Shown here: positions 48,284-58,194 of the stretch, piece after piece
Layout of the letters: each line of letters begins with the position of its first letter
Numbering within the stretch: the stretch's first letter is position 1
Source: Bombilactobacillus bombi
Lineage (GTDB): Bacteria; Bacillota; Bacilli; Lactobacillales; Lactobacillaceae
NCBI RefSeq assembly: GCF_003522965.1
Contig: NZ_CP031513.1
Coordinates: forward strand, 1,612,001 to 1,676,000
Reading direction: 5' to 3'
Length of the DNA: 64,000 nt
Position numbers and translations under genes: made by a program
Notes under the pieces: model-generated
Database searches by the model: none
The model's input: the letters and a program-made list of their open reading frames with translations, nothing else
Told to the model about the DNA's origin: nothing

Positions 48284-49522
48284 CTATTTGGATATATGAC
48301 TAATTTCAATAATAGTAGCTGCTACTGCTTGCATAGCTTCTACGGTCACAAATTCATATGGACCATGAAAATTATCACCACCATTAAATAGGTTTGGAGT
48401 TGGCATTCCTTGATAAGTAATCAATGAGCCATCAGTACCTCCACGGAATGCTTTGATTGTTGGAGTAATTCCCAAATTTATTAAAGCTTGTTTTGCTAAA
48501 TCGATGGTGTATGGATTCTTTTTGATAATATCTGCCATGTTGTAATATTCATCTTCTATTTGGAGATTTATTCTTGGTCGATCTAATTGTTGATTAAGTA
48601 GATTAACTATATTGCGAATAAGTTGTTTACGTTTTTCGAAATTATTATGATCAAAATCACGAATAATATAGGTCAACTCAGCACTTTCAATTTTAGCATC
48701 AAAATTAAGCATTAAATAATATCCTTCACGATTATCAGTGAATTCTGCCCGTTCAAATTGAGGAATTATTGAGTCTATTTTTTCACCAATAGTAATAGCA
48801 TTAACTAGTCCGCCCTCTTTTGCTTGTCCAGGATGTACGCTTTTTCCCTGAATAGTAATAACTGCTTGTGCTGCATTAAAAGTTTCGTATTCAATATCTC
48901 CAATATCACCGTTGTCCAATGTATATGCAAAATCCGCTTGAAAATCGGAAATATCAAAGTGTTTAGCTCCTTGACCAATCTCTTCATCAGGACCAAAGCC
49001 AATTTTAATTGGTCCATGGCTTATTTCTGGGTGATTTAATAGATAGGTAATAGCACTTATAATAGATGCAATTCCAGCTTTATCATCAACACCTAATAAA
49101 GTTTTTCCATCGGTAGTAATTAACGTTTGGCCTATAAATTTTTTTAAGTTAGGAAATTCAGTGGTAGTTAATTCTAAACCGTTGTCGAATTTAATAGGTT
49201 TACCATCGTAATTGTAGTGAACTTGAGGATTAACATTTTCTGATTCAAAGTCTGCAGTATCCAAGTGCGCAATAAAACCAATAGTAGGACGTGCTTCATC
49301 CGTGTTGCTAGGTAAAAGAGCAGTTAAATAACTATTTTTAGGATTAACTTTTACTTCTTGCAAATTCAACTCTTCCAACTGCTGCTTTAATATTTTTATT
49401 AAATCTAGTTGACAATTTGTGGAGGGAATTTGTTTTGAATTATTTGGATTAGATCTAGTATTTATTTTGGCATAAATTAAAAAGTTATTTAACAAATTAT
49501 TATTATCTATTTTATATTTCAT
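48284..49522 (-). CDS. pepT: Peptidase T (tripeptide aminopeptidase)
   Basis: 412 residues of the M20 family. Zinc and catalytic segments are GFIAHLDTADF, LLGVDDKAGIA, GPDEEIGQGA, TLDNGDIGDIEYETFNA, and FRGGTDGSLI near the C-terminus. It removes N-terminal residues from tripeptides in the cytoplasm. It lies 13 bases after the OppA gene, fitting joint peptide uptake and digestion. Confidence 0.94.
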   Translation of the reverse strand: MKYKIDNNNLLNNFLIYAKINTRSNPNNSKQIPSTNCQLDLIKILKQQLEELNLQEVKVNPKNSYLTALLPSNTDEARPTIGFIAHLDTADFESENVNPQVHYNYDGKPIKFDNGLELTTTEFPNLKKFIGQTLITTDGKTLLGVDDKAGIASIISAITYLLNHPEISHGPIKIGFGPDEEIGQGAKHFDISDFQADFAYTLDNGDIGDIEYETFNAAQAVITIQGKSVHPGQAKEGGLVNAITIGEKIDSIIPQFERAEFTDNREGYYLMLNFDAKIESAELTYIIRDFDHNNFEKRKQLIRNIVNLLNQQLDRPRINLQIEDEYYNMADIIKKNPYTIDLAKQALINLGITPTIKAFRGGTDGSLITYQGMPTPNLFNGGDNFHGPYEFVTVEAMQAVAATIIEISHISK

Positions 49523-49535
49523 TTAGCAAACCTCA

Positions 49536-51156
49536 TTATTTAATATATGCATATTTCCAATCGTAAGGGACTCCGGAGCCATTATAAATAATTCCTTTAA
49601 CTTTTGTGTCTAATAATTGTGCTTGGGTTACTTGATAAAGTGGAATAGTTCCTTGGTCATTCATTAATTCATGCTCGGCTTTTTGTAATTGTGTCCATCT
49701 TTGAGCAGGATTAGTAGCATACCTGTTTTCAGATAATTCAGTATAATTATCAAATTTTTTATTACGCCACTTAGAATTATTATACGTGGAGTCTGATTCC
49801 CAAACGTCTAAAAAGTTAATGGGATCGGAAAAAGTTGATGTCCAAGTAGCTATTACCATGTCAAAATCACTTTTTCCTTCTTTTGTTATCCTCTGAACTT
49901 TTGGTAAGCTCTTGATATGAACTTTAACTTTTGGTAACTGCTCTAATTGGCCTTGAACAAATTCTCCAGTCTTTTTTGTGTTTGGACTATCATCAACCAT
50001 AAGTTCTAAGTCTAGTTTCTTAGTGTTAGTAGCTTTTAATCCTTTAGCTAATAATTTTTTAGCTAGAGGCATATTTTTAGTTACTGCAGCTTTAACTTCT
50101 GTTTGTTTAGCGAAGTCTTTTCCAGTAGATGGATCTTGCTAATCCAACAGGAACAAAGCCTTTAGGCTCTAAAGAGCCATCTTGAAGAACTCTTTTAGTC
50201 AATTGCTTACGATTAATAGCTAATGATAAAGCTCGACGAACGTTTCGGTTCTTAAACGCTTTGATTTTTTCTTGGTTAAGATCCATTCTAATACCACTAG
50301 AAGCGTGGCGAAAAATAAGATCTTTTTGCCCTTTGAATTGTGGAACTTGTTCTCCTACAAGAACAGTTTCTTGTACTTTTTTGTTTTGATAAAGGTTTAA
50401 ACCGGTTTGAGAATCTTTGACAACACTTTCGTTAATTTTATTTAAATGGACATGTTTTTTATCCCAGTAATATGGATTTTTCACTAACGACCAAGAGCCA
50501 TTAGCACCATCCCAACCTTTAAGGACGAAAGGGCCACTAGAAACTGTTTTATTAGCAGTGGTTCCATAAGCTTTACCATATTTCTCAACAATTTTTTTGT
50601 TTTCTGGAGCGAATAGTGGCCATGATATCAAAGTTTTAAAATAAGATACAGGTCTAGCTAGATTAACTACAAATGTATAATTATCCGGAGCTGATACACC
50701 TAATTTATTAAGCGCCATTTTTCCAGAATTAATCTCTTTTGCATTTTTTATTTGGAAAAAGTTAAAAGCATTTTGAGCTCCTGTTTTAGGGTTTACAACT
50801 CTTTTCCAAGAATAAACAAAGTCTTTGGCCGTAATTGGATCACCATTTGACCATTTGGCATTAGGGCGTATCTTAAAAGTATAGGTTTTACCATCTTTAG
50901 ATATTGTGGTTTTTTCAGCTAAGGCAGGCTGAGGTTTTCCTTTTTTGTCCAAACGGTATAAGTTTTCTTGAGTATTTAATAACACATTAAAACTTAAGGT
51001 GTCAGTAGCCTGGGCATTATCAATGGAAGAAATTTCTACATTTTCTGTCCAATTTAGCTCTTGCTTACTAGCTGCTTGCACTGGTTTTGAAAAAGTAAAG
51101 CCTCCACTAATTATAGTTATTATTAAAATTACTGATAATTTTCTAAATAATTTCAT
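49536..51156 (-). pseudogene. oppA: Oligopeptide-binding protein OppA, frameshifted
   Basis: The N-terminal part (51156 down to 50107) has a signal peptide, DTLSFNVLLNTQENLYRLD, FKIRPNAKWSNGDPITAKDF and RRALSLAINRKQL, typical of SBP family 5. Near 50133-50140 the frame slips: GLARSIYW replaces the expected GLA.DPSTG, and the remaining roughly 190 residues read on in another frame to 49536. A single missing base explains this. The mature start follows VQAA with no lipobox cysteine, unlike usual lipoprotein OppA. No Opp permease genes are next to it. Confidence 0.85.
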
Positions 51157-51291
51157 GTATACCTTCCTTAAAAACATAATATTATATAGTGTATGTAAAT
51201 TTAAAATTAAATTATGATTAGAATCATATGATATAAATTAAGCAATGTCAATGTTTTGTTATTAGCTTAAATTTTTTATTGTTTTAAATTG

Positions 51292-51327
51292 AAAACACCC
51301 TCAAATTCCACCTATGAGAGTGTTTTT
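51292..51327. terminator. Hairpin between oppA and the 2-hydroxyacid dehydrogenase
   Basis: AAAACACCCTCA pairs with TGAGAGTGTTTT (one mismatch). It terminates the minus-strand dehydrogenase gene. Confidence 0.7.
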
Positions 51328-51366
51328 AATAATTTTAGTTTATTGCTTATGAAAAGAATCATTCTG

Positions 51367-52329
51367 TTAATATCCTTTGTTTAAATCTGCTCGATTAATT
51401 AAAACTGTTCCATTTTTCTTAAATTGTTGCAAATTTTTGCTGAATAAGTGGATGGCTTCTTCCGTATATTCAGAATAGATTCCTGAGATATGTGGTGTGA
51501 TTAAAACATTATTCATTGCCCATAATGGATTATCATTAGGTAAAGGTTCAGGATCTGTGACATCAAGAGCTGCACCACTTAATTGATGCTGTTTTAAGGC
51601 AGTAATTAAGTCTTGGGTATTAGTGCTGGGTCCACGACCAACGCTAATAAATAAGGGTTGTTGTTTTAATTGGTTGAAAAATTTAGTATTGAAAAAATTT
51701 TTAGTAGTTGGTGTTAAAGGCATAGTGTTAATAATAATATCCGCAGTACTGGCTATTTTTGTAGAAGTATCGGTACTAAAAGTTTGAGAAAAATTAGTTG
51801 CTGGATGACCGCTATGATTAATTCCAATAATTTGGTTAGTAAAGACTTGTAATAATTGAGCCGTTCTACTGCCAATATTACCTGTGCCAAAGATAACTAC
51901 TTTTTTATTTTTTATCATTTTTGAAACATGTTGCGGTTTTTGCCATTTTTGGTTTTGGACAGCAAAATTTAAGGCCCGATAATTATTTAAAATCATACCT
52001 AAAATTGTTTCTGCTATTGGTTCCGCGTGTAATCCTTTGAGAGTAGTTAATAAAATGTTTTTTTGTCTTAATTTTTGTAAGGGCAGATAGTCAATTCCAG
52101 CAGATAAAGCTTGCACCCAACGGAGTTGTGATGTGGATTGAGCTAAAATTGTATCCACCAAATTTTGATCATTACCAACAACAATGTCAATTATTTTTAA
52201 ATCTTTTGCTGTGAGCAAGTCATTTGAATAATAAATCTGATCATTATAAAAATTGTCATCATGATTAATCAGCTGTTTAATTTTGCTTATATCAAAATTA
52301 GCGTTTGGTGCTGCTATCAAAATATTCAT
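51367..52329 (-). CDS. D-isomer-specific 2-hydroxyacid dehydrogenase
   Basis: 320 residues. The NAD-binding VVIFGTGNIGSRTAQLL (about residues 145-160) is followed by the substrate-site MPLTPTTKNFF, SVGRGPS with the catalytic Arg, DVTDPEPLP with the Glu, and TPHISG with the His. It resembles the GhrA/SerA-like group acting on 2-oxo or 2-hydroxy acids. The exact substrate is not readable. Confidence 0.87.
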   Translation of the reverse strand: MNILIAAPNANFDISKIKQLINHDDNFYNDQIYYSNDLLTAKDLKIIDIVVGNDQNLVDTILAQSTSQLRWVQALSAGIDYLPLQKLRQKNILLTTLKGLHAEPIAETILGMILNNYRALNFAVQNQKWQKPQHVSKMIKNKKVVIFGTGNIGSRTAQLLQVFTNQIIGINHSGHPATNFSQTFSTDTSTKIASTADIIINTMPLTPTTKNFFNTKFFNQLKQQPLFISVGRGPSTNTQDLITALKQHQLSGAALDVTDPEPLPNDNPLWAMNNVLITPHISGIYSEYTEEAIHLFSKNLQQFKKNGTVLINRADLNKGY

Positions 52330-52423
52330 TAAAAGTCACCTCTAAATAAGCTTATCTTTTTATTTTTATCTTCGCAATTAATTTGGCTATCACTAACAGA
52401 GGAATAATCAAATAAATCTTTTA

Positions 52424-52465
52424 ACTAAAAAACGCTAGTTGCCAATGCAGCTAGCGTTTTTTAGT
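52424..52465. terminator. Perfect 15-bp terminator hairpin after the hsp20 gene
   Basis: ACTAAAAAACGCTAG and CTAGCGTTTTTTAGT form the stem, ending five bases from the hsp20 stop codon. Confidence 0.88.
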
Positions 52466-52470
52466 TTTGC

Positions 52471-52896
52471 TTAATTAATTTGAATTTTATGGTTATTATT
52501 TGGTAAATCGTGAGCTTTTGGTAAGTTGATTTTTAAAGTTCCATCCTCATACTTAGCAGAAATCTGTTCACGATCAACATCTGGGAGTCGATATTGCCGG
52601 CTAAATCGTCCGTATGAACGTTCATTCATAATCAGATTACCATCTTTGTCACTTGCGTGATTCAATGAATGACGGTGAGCTGATACTGTCAAAATATCAT
52701 GATCATAAGTGATGGAGATATCTTTTTTATCCATAGCGGGGAGGTCAATTACAACTTCATAAGCTTTTGGAGATTCAGAAACATCAGTTTTCATATTAGC
52801 AGCTGGAAAATCTGGACCCCAATTATTGAACCAGTGATCCATATTATTAAACATATCAAACATATCATTGTGACGATCCATTAAATTGTTTGCCAT
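52471..52896 (-). CDS. hsp20: Small heat-shock protein, Hsp20/alpha-crystallin family
   Basis: 141 residues. The alpha-crystallin domain (about residues 35-130) has YEVVIDLPAMDKKDISI, the RSYGRFSRQYRLPD strand, and the GTLKINLPK signature. An ATP-independent holdase that keeps unfolded proteins soluble. It has its own promoter (TTGCTC, 17 bases, TAATAT on the minus strand) and a CIRCE element upstream, so HrcA control is expected. Confidence 0.93.
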   Translation of the reverse strand: MANNLMDRHNDMFDMFNNMDHWFNNWGPDFPAANMKTDVSESPKAYEVVIDLPAMDKKDISITYDHDILTVSAHRHSLNHASDKDGNLIMNERSYGRFSRQYRLPDVDREQISAKYEDGTLKINLPKAHDLPNNNHKIQIN

Positions 52897-52964
52897 AACT
52901 GCTTACTTCCTTTCTTTCTTGGTACAACTATATATTAGTACCATTTAAGAAAAGGAGCAAGCAA

Positions 52965-52991
52965 TTAGCACTCTTAATTGTTGAGTGCTAA
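52965..52991. promoter_or_regulatory. CIRCE element (HrcA operator)
   Basis: Exact TTAGCACTC, nine bases, GAGTGCTAA. It lies upstream of the hsp20 promoter and overlaps the last bases and stop codon of the neighbouring Opu permease gene. Confidence 0.95.
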
Positions 52992-53653
52992 TTATTCTTT
53001 TTGAGACCTGTTGGTTGTAGCCATTTTTCTAAGAGATTTAAGACAGTGTCTGTAATTACTGCCATTAGTGCGGTAGGTAAGGCGCCTGCTAAAATCAAAG
53101 CTGCACCATTAGTTGCATTAATACCGCGGGTAATAATATCACCTAGACCACCAGCGCCAACAAATGAACCAATGGCTGTAATTCCAATAGCAATAACTAA
53201 TGCACTTCGAATACCAGCCATAATAATGGAAAGTGATAAGGGCAAGCGAATCATGTATAAAATTTGCCATTTAGTCATTCCCATACCGCGACCGGAATCA
53301 ATGATATTATCATCGACGTTATGCATACCTGTATAGGTATTTTTAATAATTGGCAGCAGTGAATATAAAAAAACGGTAACAATAACAGTATTAACTCCTA
53401 AACCTAATCCCAACATGATAATAGATAACAGGGCTAGAGAGGGGATAGTTTGAATAACATTTGCAATACTAATAATAAAGTCCGCTAAGTGATGATTACG
53501 AGAAATATAAATACCTAATGGAATTCCAATAATGGCAGCGAATAAAACACCATAAATAGATACTAAAAAGTGTCGGCTAAATTGTTCCCAGACATATATT
53601 CCATTGTGCTGATAATAATAAATTAATTGTTCCCACGTGTTTAAATGTGCCAC
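52988..53653 (-). CDS. Osmoprotectant ABC transporter permease (OpuCD-like)
   Basis: 221 residues with about five membrane segments and the EAA-type loop DSGRGMGMTKWQILYMIRLP. It starts at GTG sharing one base with the TAG stop of the binding-protein gene. Last gene of a four-gene minus-strand operon (ATPase, permease, binding protein, permease), the OpuC arrangement for glycine betaine, carnitine or choline. Confidence 0.9.
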   Translation of the reverse strand: MAHLNTWEQLIYYYQHNGIYVWEQFSRHFLVSIYGVLFAAIIGIPLGIYISRNHHLADFIISIANVIQTIPSLALLSIIMLGLGLGVNTVIVTVFLYSLLPIIKNTYTGMHNVDDNIIDSGRGMGMTKWQILYMIRLPLSLSIIMAGIRSALVIAIGITAIGSFVGAGGLGDIITRGINATNGAALILAGALPTALMAVITDTVLNLLEKWLQPTGLKKNN

Positions 53654-54588
53654 TACTTTTCACCTCGAAAATAATTATTTTTAACTAAAAATTGATGAGC
53701 AGCTACTTGAGGTTCTAACAATTGATCATCTACTTGATAATTTAATTTTCGCATTGTGTGCAAATTGATTTTGCCATCTAAACGATGTAAAAGAAGCCTT
53801 AGTTGTGGATGTTCACGTAATAAATAGTTATTAACTACTAAAGAACATTGATAAGGTGGGAAAAAGCGCTTATCATCTTTTAATTGTTGCAAATGATAGC
53901 TATCAATACGCCCATCAGTCGAATAACCTAAGACCACATCCATCTTATTGGCCGCTAAAGCAGAATATACTAAACCGATTTGCATTGGATGAGCGCGTTT
54001 AAATTCAAAACCATAATAGTGCACAAAGTCTTTATAACCATCACCTTTATGATTGAGCCAAATAGAATCAACACCCACAGAAAATTGCTGTGCTACTTTA
54101 CTTAAGTCAGAAACTTTTTGTAATTGATATTTTTGGGCAGTTTTTTGTTTGACCATGAAAGCATATGTGTCAGCAAAACCATACGTAGGATAATAAGTTT
54201 GATCATAACGTTTTTTAAGTTCACGGCGTACTTCATGGGTAGCTTTTTGGGGATCTTTGGTAGGGGACATCTGTAAAGTCCCAGTTAATTCAGTGCCGTT
54301 AAAAGATGTAGACTGAATATCAGCATTACGGCGCACTAATGCTTCATGCATCATAGAAGCAGAGCCCATATTATTGACAATCGAAGTGTGTAAGTTGGTT
54401 TCGTGCTCAATTAAATCCGAAATCATATAAGCTAAAATTTGCGATTCAGTACTGGTAGTAGCAGCTACACGTACGGAATTAGGATTTCTTTCAGCTGCTG
54501 ATAATCCAGGCAGACTACAACTGGATAATAGAGAAAATAATGAAAGGAGGCCAATAATTTTAAATAATTTATGTGAGAATTTCGTCAT
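53653..54588 (-). CDS. Osmoprotectant-binding lipoprotein (OpuCC-like)
   Basis: 311 residues. The signal peptide ends in lipobox LLSSCSLPG, so it is membrane-anchored. The mature part has the OpuC-type opening SVRVAATTSTESQILAYMI and later DSIWLNHKGDGY and GYSTDGRI. It captures quaternary amines and hands them to the two permeases. Confidence 0.9.
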   Translation of the reverse strand: MTKFSHKLFKIIGLLSLFSLLSSCSLPGLSAAERNPNSVRVAATTSTESQILAYMISDLIEHETNLHTSIVNNMGSASMMHEALVRRNADIQSTSFNGTELTGTLQMSPTKDPQKATHEVRRELKKRYDQTYYPTYGFADTYAFMVKQKTAQKYQLQKVSDLSKVAQQFSVGVDSIWLNHKGDGYKDFVHYYGFEFKRAHPMQIGLVYSALAANKMDVVLGYSTDGRIDSYHLQQLKDDKRFFPPYQCSLVVNNYLLREHPQLRLLLHRLDGKINLHTMRKLNYQVDDQLLEPQVAAHQFLVKNNYFRGEK

Positions 54589-54601
54589 ACTTTATACCTC
54601 C

Positions 54602-55228
54602 TTATTGCTGATTCAAAGGCGACAATTTATGTTCCAACTTACCTAATAAATAGTCGGTTAAAATGGCCAAAATAATAATTGGAATTGTGCCACCTAAGAT
54701 TAAATCTGTTTGAAATAAATCTAAGCCATTGAAGATAAAGTCACCTAAACCACCAGCACCAATATAAGACGCAAGAGTTGACCAAGAAATAACATAAACA
54801 GCCGATAAGCGAATTCCAGTCATAATTACAGACATTGCTAGCGGCAATTGCACTTTAAAAGTTAATTGCGTAGTTGTCATACCTAACCCCTTAGCCGAAT
54901 CAATCACATTAGGGTCAACTCCCTGCATGCCAATATAAGTATTGCGTAAAATCGGCATTAAACTATAAATAAAAAGTGCAATAATAGCTGGAACAGCACC
55001 CACACCAAAAAGTGGAATCATTAAGGCCAATAAGGCTAACGCGGGGATAGTTTGTAACATGCTAGTGATCCCCATTACTATTTGTGCAACTCGAGGAAAA
55101 TGAGCCAAAATTACTCCAGCGGGAACTGCCACGATAATTCCTAAGCCCAATGAAATTGCAGCAATGTAAATTTGTTGCCACGTTTTAAGAATTAATTCGG
55201 AACCATGCTCTGCTAAAAAATTACTCAT
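54602..55228 (-). CDS. Osmoprotectant ABC transporter permease (OpuCB-like)
   Basis: About 208 residues from ATG 55228 (GGAGGGTG upstream), overlapping the ATPase gene by eight bases. Visible are the EAA loop [20 protein letters not shown] and about five membrane segments. A longer reading to 55279 would run deep into the ATPase gene and is less likely. Confidence 0.88.
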   Translation of the reverse strand: MSNFLAEHGSELILKTWQQIYIAAISLGLGIIVAVPAGVILAHFPRVAQIVMGITSMLQTIPALALLALMIPLFGVGAVPAIIALFIYSLMPILRNTYIGMQGVDPNVIDSAKGLGMTTTQLTFKVQLPLAMSVIMTGIRLSAVYVISWSTLASYIGAGGLGDFIFNGLDLFQTDLILGGTIPIIILAILTDYLLGKLEHKLSPLNQQ

Positions 55229-56396
55229 GACTCTCATCACCCTCCTGTTCAGTAGTATCATGTCCCCAAATAGTGTCATAGACTAAGTTAACTAATGCAG
55301 AACGAGTTACAATCCCTACTAACTTTTGGTGGTGATCGACTACTGGAACATAGGTCATATTGCCTTGCAGAATTTTGCTGGCGTAATCACGCAAGTAAGA
55401 ATCAGGATGTAATGTCGCGATATTGGTATCTAAAATATCACTGACACTATTAACATGCCGATAGCGTTTATCTAATTTACCAACGCTAATATAACCTTTG
55501 AGATGTTGTGCATCATCGGTTACTAATAAGGTATCGACATGACGTTTTTTCATAAGGGTTAAAGCTTCAGTTAAAGTTGCTCCTATGTTAATTTTAACTG
55601 GATTAGTAAGCATAATTTCACCAACTTTAACTGTGTCGTGGCGCGCTTCTTCTAAGCGATCTTCACCTAACAAATCTTCTACAAATTTATTAGCAGGGTG
55701 ATGCAAAATATCATCAGGTGTGCCGACTTGAATAATTTTACCTTCATGCATAATTACGATTTGAGTAGCTAATTTTAAGGCTTCATCCATATCATGAGTT
55801 ACGAAGATAATAGTTTTACCTAGTTTGCTTTGTAATTTTTTCACAAATTCTTGCAAAGTTTCACGAGTAATTGGATCCAAAGCCCCAAAGGGTTCATCCA
55901 TTAAAATTAAATCTTGATCTGCAGCCAAGGCACGAATAACTCCGACACGTTGCTGCTGTCCACCAGAAAGTTCTGCGGGATAACGATTTAAAAATTCTTC
56001 TGGAAATTCAGCTAATTCAATTAATTCTTGTACTTTATGCTCGATTTTTGCGGCAGGCCATTTTAGCAATTTGGGGACAATAGTAATATTGTCTTTGATT
56101 GTCATATGAGGCATAAGACCATTATTTTGAATAACGTAACCGATATGCCGCCGTAAATTGACTGGATTTAATTGCTTAACATTTTGTCCATTAAGGTACA
56201 CACTGCCTTTAGTAATGGGATTCATTCGATTAATCATCCGCATTAAAGTTGTCTTGCCAGAACCAGAAGTTCCTATTAAACAGCAAAATGCTCCTTGGGG
56301 AATAGTTAAATTAATATCACTTACAGCAGGAATTTTGGTTTTGTTATAAATTTTAGTCACATTTTTAAATTCAACATAAGTTGTATTTTTCGCCAT
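55221..56396 (-). CDS. Osmoprotectant ABC transporter ATPase with CBS domains (OpuCA-like)
   Basis: 391 residues. Walker [10 protein letters not shown], signature LSGGQQQRV, Walker [13 protein letters not shown], and the H-loop FVTHDMDE are complete. Two CBS domains (residues about 255-375) are present, which in OpuA/OpuC sense ionic strength or nucleotides. First gene of the operon; a perfect cre site and an inverted repeat lie in its upstream region. Confidence 0.93.
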   Translation of the reverse strand: MAKNTTYVEFKNVTKIYNKTKIPAVSDINLTIPQGAFCCLIGTSGSGKTTLMRMINRMNPITKGSVYLNGQNVKQLNPVNLRRHIGYVIQNNGLMPHMTIKDNITIVPKLLKWPAAKIEHKVQELIELAEFPEEFLNRYPAELSGGQQQRVGVIRALAADQDLILMDEPFGALDPITRETLQEFVKKLQSKLGKTIIFVTHDMDEALKLATQIVIMHEGKIIQVGTPDDILHHPANKFVEDLLGEDRLEEARHDTVKVGEIMLTNPVKINIGATLTEALTLMKKRHVDTLLVTDDAQHLKGYISVGKLDKRYRHVNSVSDILDTNIATLHPDSYLRDYASKILQGNMTYVPVVDHHQKLVGIVTRSALVNLVYDTIWGHDTTEQEGDESHE

Positions 56397-56412
56397 AGAG
56401 GTCCTTCTTTCT

Positions 56413-56426
56413 TGAAAACGTTTTCT
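56413..56426. promoter_or_regulatory. cre site (CcpA) upstream of the osmoprotectant operon
   Basis: TGAAAACGTTTTCT fits the catabolite-response consensus at every position and lies 17 bases before the ATPase start codon. Confidence 0.75.
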
Positions 56427-56430
56427 TAAA

Positions 56431-56457
56431 GATTTAAACTCAATTTGAGTTTAAATC
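56431..56457. promoter_or_regulatory. Perfect 13-bp inverted repeat between terC-like and opu genes
   Basis: GATTTAAACTCAA and TTGAGTTTAAATC flank a single T. It has no good T run, so it may be an operator for a regulator of the opu operon rather than a simple terminator of the upstream gene. Confidence 0.5.
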
Positions 56458-56484
56458 GAGTTTTGAAAATAATACTTTCACTGG

Positions 56485-57219
56485 CTAGGGTCGATGACTC
56501 CGCCGCCAAAAATGGATAATAAAGGTAATGACAAAAGCAATTACCAAAACCAAAGTAAAGATACTATTAGGTATTTCAATATTGATAGCAGGGATTGTTA
56601 AGAAAAGCTTAATAGCAATAAAGAAAATCAATGCATATGCCATAGGTTCTAATTCTGGAATTTTATTCATTAAGCCCATGATTGCTTCAGCAACGCCTCT
56701 CATTGCAATAATACCAACAATACTACCAATCAAAATAATCACCGGATTATTAGAAATGGCAATCAGTGTTAAAACCGAATCTAAGGAGAACATAATGTCA
56801 GTAAATTCGATAGAAACTACAACTTGCCAAACAGGAGACAAGCCCTTAATCCGAAACATTTTGAAGTGCTTTTTTTTATGGGTTAATTTTTCGTAGAAAA
56901 AATGCAGCGCCATATAGATTAGATAAAGCGCTCCTAAAATCTTAATCCACCATAATTCAATTAAATAAGTTCCAATTCCAATCACTAAAAATCGGAAAAT
57001 GAAAGCTCCCCAAATACCATAAAAAAGTGCTTCTTCTTGTTCTTTCTTCTGCGTTAAAGTGTGGGCCTGTGCTGCTAAAACAATTGAATTATCTACTGAC
57101 AGCAGACATTCCATAATTACTAAAGATAATATTAACAACCAGTCATTGGGGGAAGTAATTACCGTTTGCCAATTATGAAGATCAAAAAAAGGTTTATAAA
57201 GATTAATTATAAAATTCAC
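56485..57219 (-). CDS. TerC-family integral membrane protein
   Basis: 244 residues with about seven membrane segments. Conserved acidic membrane motifs include MECLLSVDNSIVLA (residues about 36-49) and SIEFTDIMFSLDSVL (about 136-150). TerC proteins are linked to metal (manganese) export during protein secretion and to tellurium resistance. GGAGAA before ATG. Single gene. Confidence 0.9.
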   Translation of the reverse strand: MNFIINLYKPFFDLHNWQTVITSPNDWLLILSLVIMECLLSVDNSIVLAAQAHTLTQKKEQEEALFYGIWGAFIFRFLVIGIGTYLIELWWIKILGALYLIYMALHFFYEKLTHKKKHFKMFRIKGLSPVWQVVVSIEFTDIMFSLDSVLTLIAISNNPVIILIGSIVGIIAMRGVAEAIMGLMNKIPELEPMAYALIFFIAIKLFLTIPAINIEIPNSIFTLVLVIAFVITFIIHFWRRSHRP

Positions 57220-57393
57220 ATAGTTCTCCTTTGATTCTAACTTTATTATAACAAATAATTAACAAGTGCGCTCAAATAGCCAAATTTAGGCTCCAATTCA
57301 ATTATAACTAGAATTTAGTAATTGCCAATGCTTAAAATCGCTTGCAGTTTCAGTCAATTAATTGTATGTTAAGAGTATTAAAAATTGAATAGT

Positions 57394-57479
57394 CATCGCA
57401 AAGGGGAGCTATATGCTGAGAGTGATTAAGTTCAGACCCTTGGAACCTGTTTGTTAATACAAGCGTAGGAATTGTGATG
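57394..57479 (+). ncRNA. TPP riboswitch aptamer upstream of thiT
   Basis: Contains GGGGAGC, GCTGAGAG, ACCCTTGGAACCTG in thi-box order, closed by CATCGCAA against TTGTGATG (one G-U). Confidence 0.93.
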
Positions 57480-57487
57480 GGTGGAAG

Positions 57488-57528
57488 ACACTCTTTTTGC
57501 GGGACATTCAGACAAGGAGAGTGTTTTT
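57488..57528 (+). terminator. Terminator overlapping the thiT ribosome site
   Basis: ACACTCT pairs with AGAGTGT, followed by TTTTT. The ribosome site AAGGAG (57514-57519) lies at the edge of the 3' arm, so the structure can block both transcription and initiation. Confidence 0.7.
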
Positions 57529-57530
57529 AT

Positions 57531-58097
57531 ATGGGTAAAAATAAATTAGCAGTAACGGTAGAAGGTGCAATAATTGTTGCTTTAGCAATGGCTTTAACTT
57601 ATATTCCTCATAGTTTAGGAATATCTTCTATTGAATTCCAATATGGAATTATTCCGTTAATTATTTATGCTTGGCGGCGTGGATTTAGTGCCGGAGTAAC
57701 GGCCGGTGTAGTTTGGGGATTGCTAGATCTAATTTTAAGAGGGATGAGCAAAGGCTCAGTAATTAATCCTTGGCAAGGCATTTTAGAATACCCTGTTGCA
57801 TTTGGTGTTTTAGGTTTAGCAGGTTTATGGGCACAACAAATCCAACATCATTTAAAAAATAATCAACAAGTTTATTGGCCAATGTTGCTTAGCGGAATGG
57901 TTGCTGTTTGCGCTAAATATTTGCTTCATTTTTTTGCTGGTGGAATTGTGTGGGCTGCATATGCTCCTAAAACTTTAAATCCCTGGGTTTATTCACTGAT
58001 TATTAATGGAGGCAGCGCTCTAGCTAATATAATTATGGTGGCAATAGTTTTAGTTTTATTGAGACAAGTAATGGGAAAATTAGTTATTACCCGCTGA
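57531..58097 (+). CDS. thiT: Thiamine ECF transporter S-component
   Basis: 188 residues from ATG 57531; an ATG at 57474 would lie inside the riboswitch and is rejected. Six membrane segments and the ThiT-type sequence IEFQYGIIPLIIYAWRRG and GVVWGLLDLILRG with thiamine-contacting aromatics (WAAYAPK near the C-terminus). It works with a shared ECF energising module not in this window. The riboswitch confirms the substrate. Confidence 0.94.
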   Translation: MGKNKLAVTVEGAIIVALAMALTYIPHSLGISSIEFQYGIIPLIIYAWRRGFSAGVTAGVVWGLLDLILRGMSKGSVINPWQGILEYPVAFGVLGLAGLWAQQIQHHLKNNQQVYWPMLLSGMVAVCAKYLLHFFAGGIVWAAYAPKTLNPWVYSLIINGGSALANIIMVAIVLVLLRQVMGKLVITR

Positions 58098-58194
58098 TTT
58101 AAAGATTTTTTAATAAGCAAGCTATTTTATTATAAATAAAATTAAGGTATACTAATATCTGAAAGCGGTTTTAAATAAAAGGAGGAACTTGTCT

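Noticed and set aside
58160-58176. cre site before lplA
   Set aside because: TGAAAGCGGTTTTA lacks the conserved C near the 3' end and breaks the symmetry.
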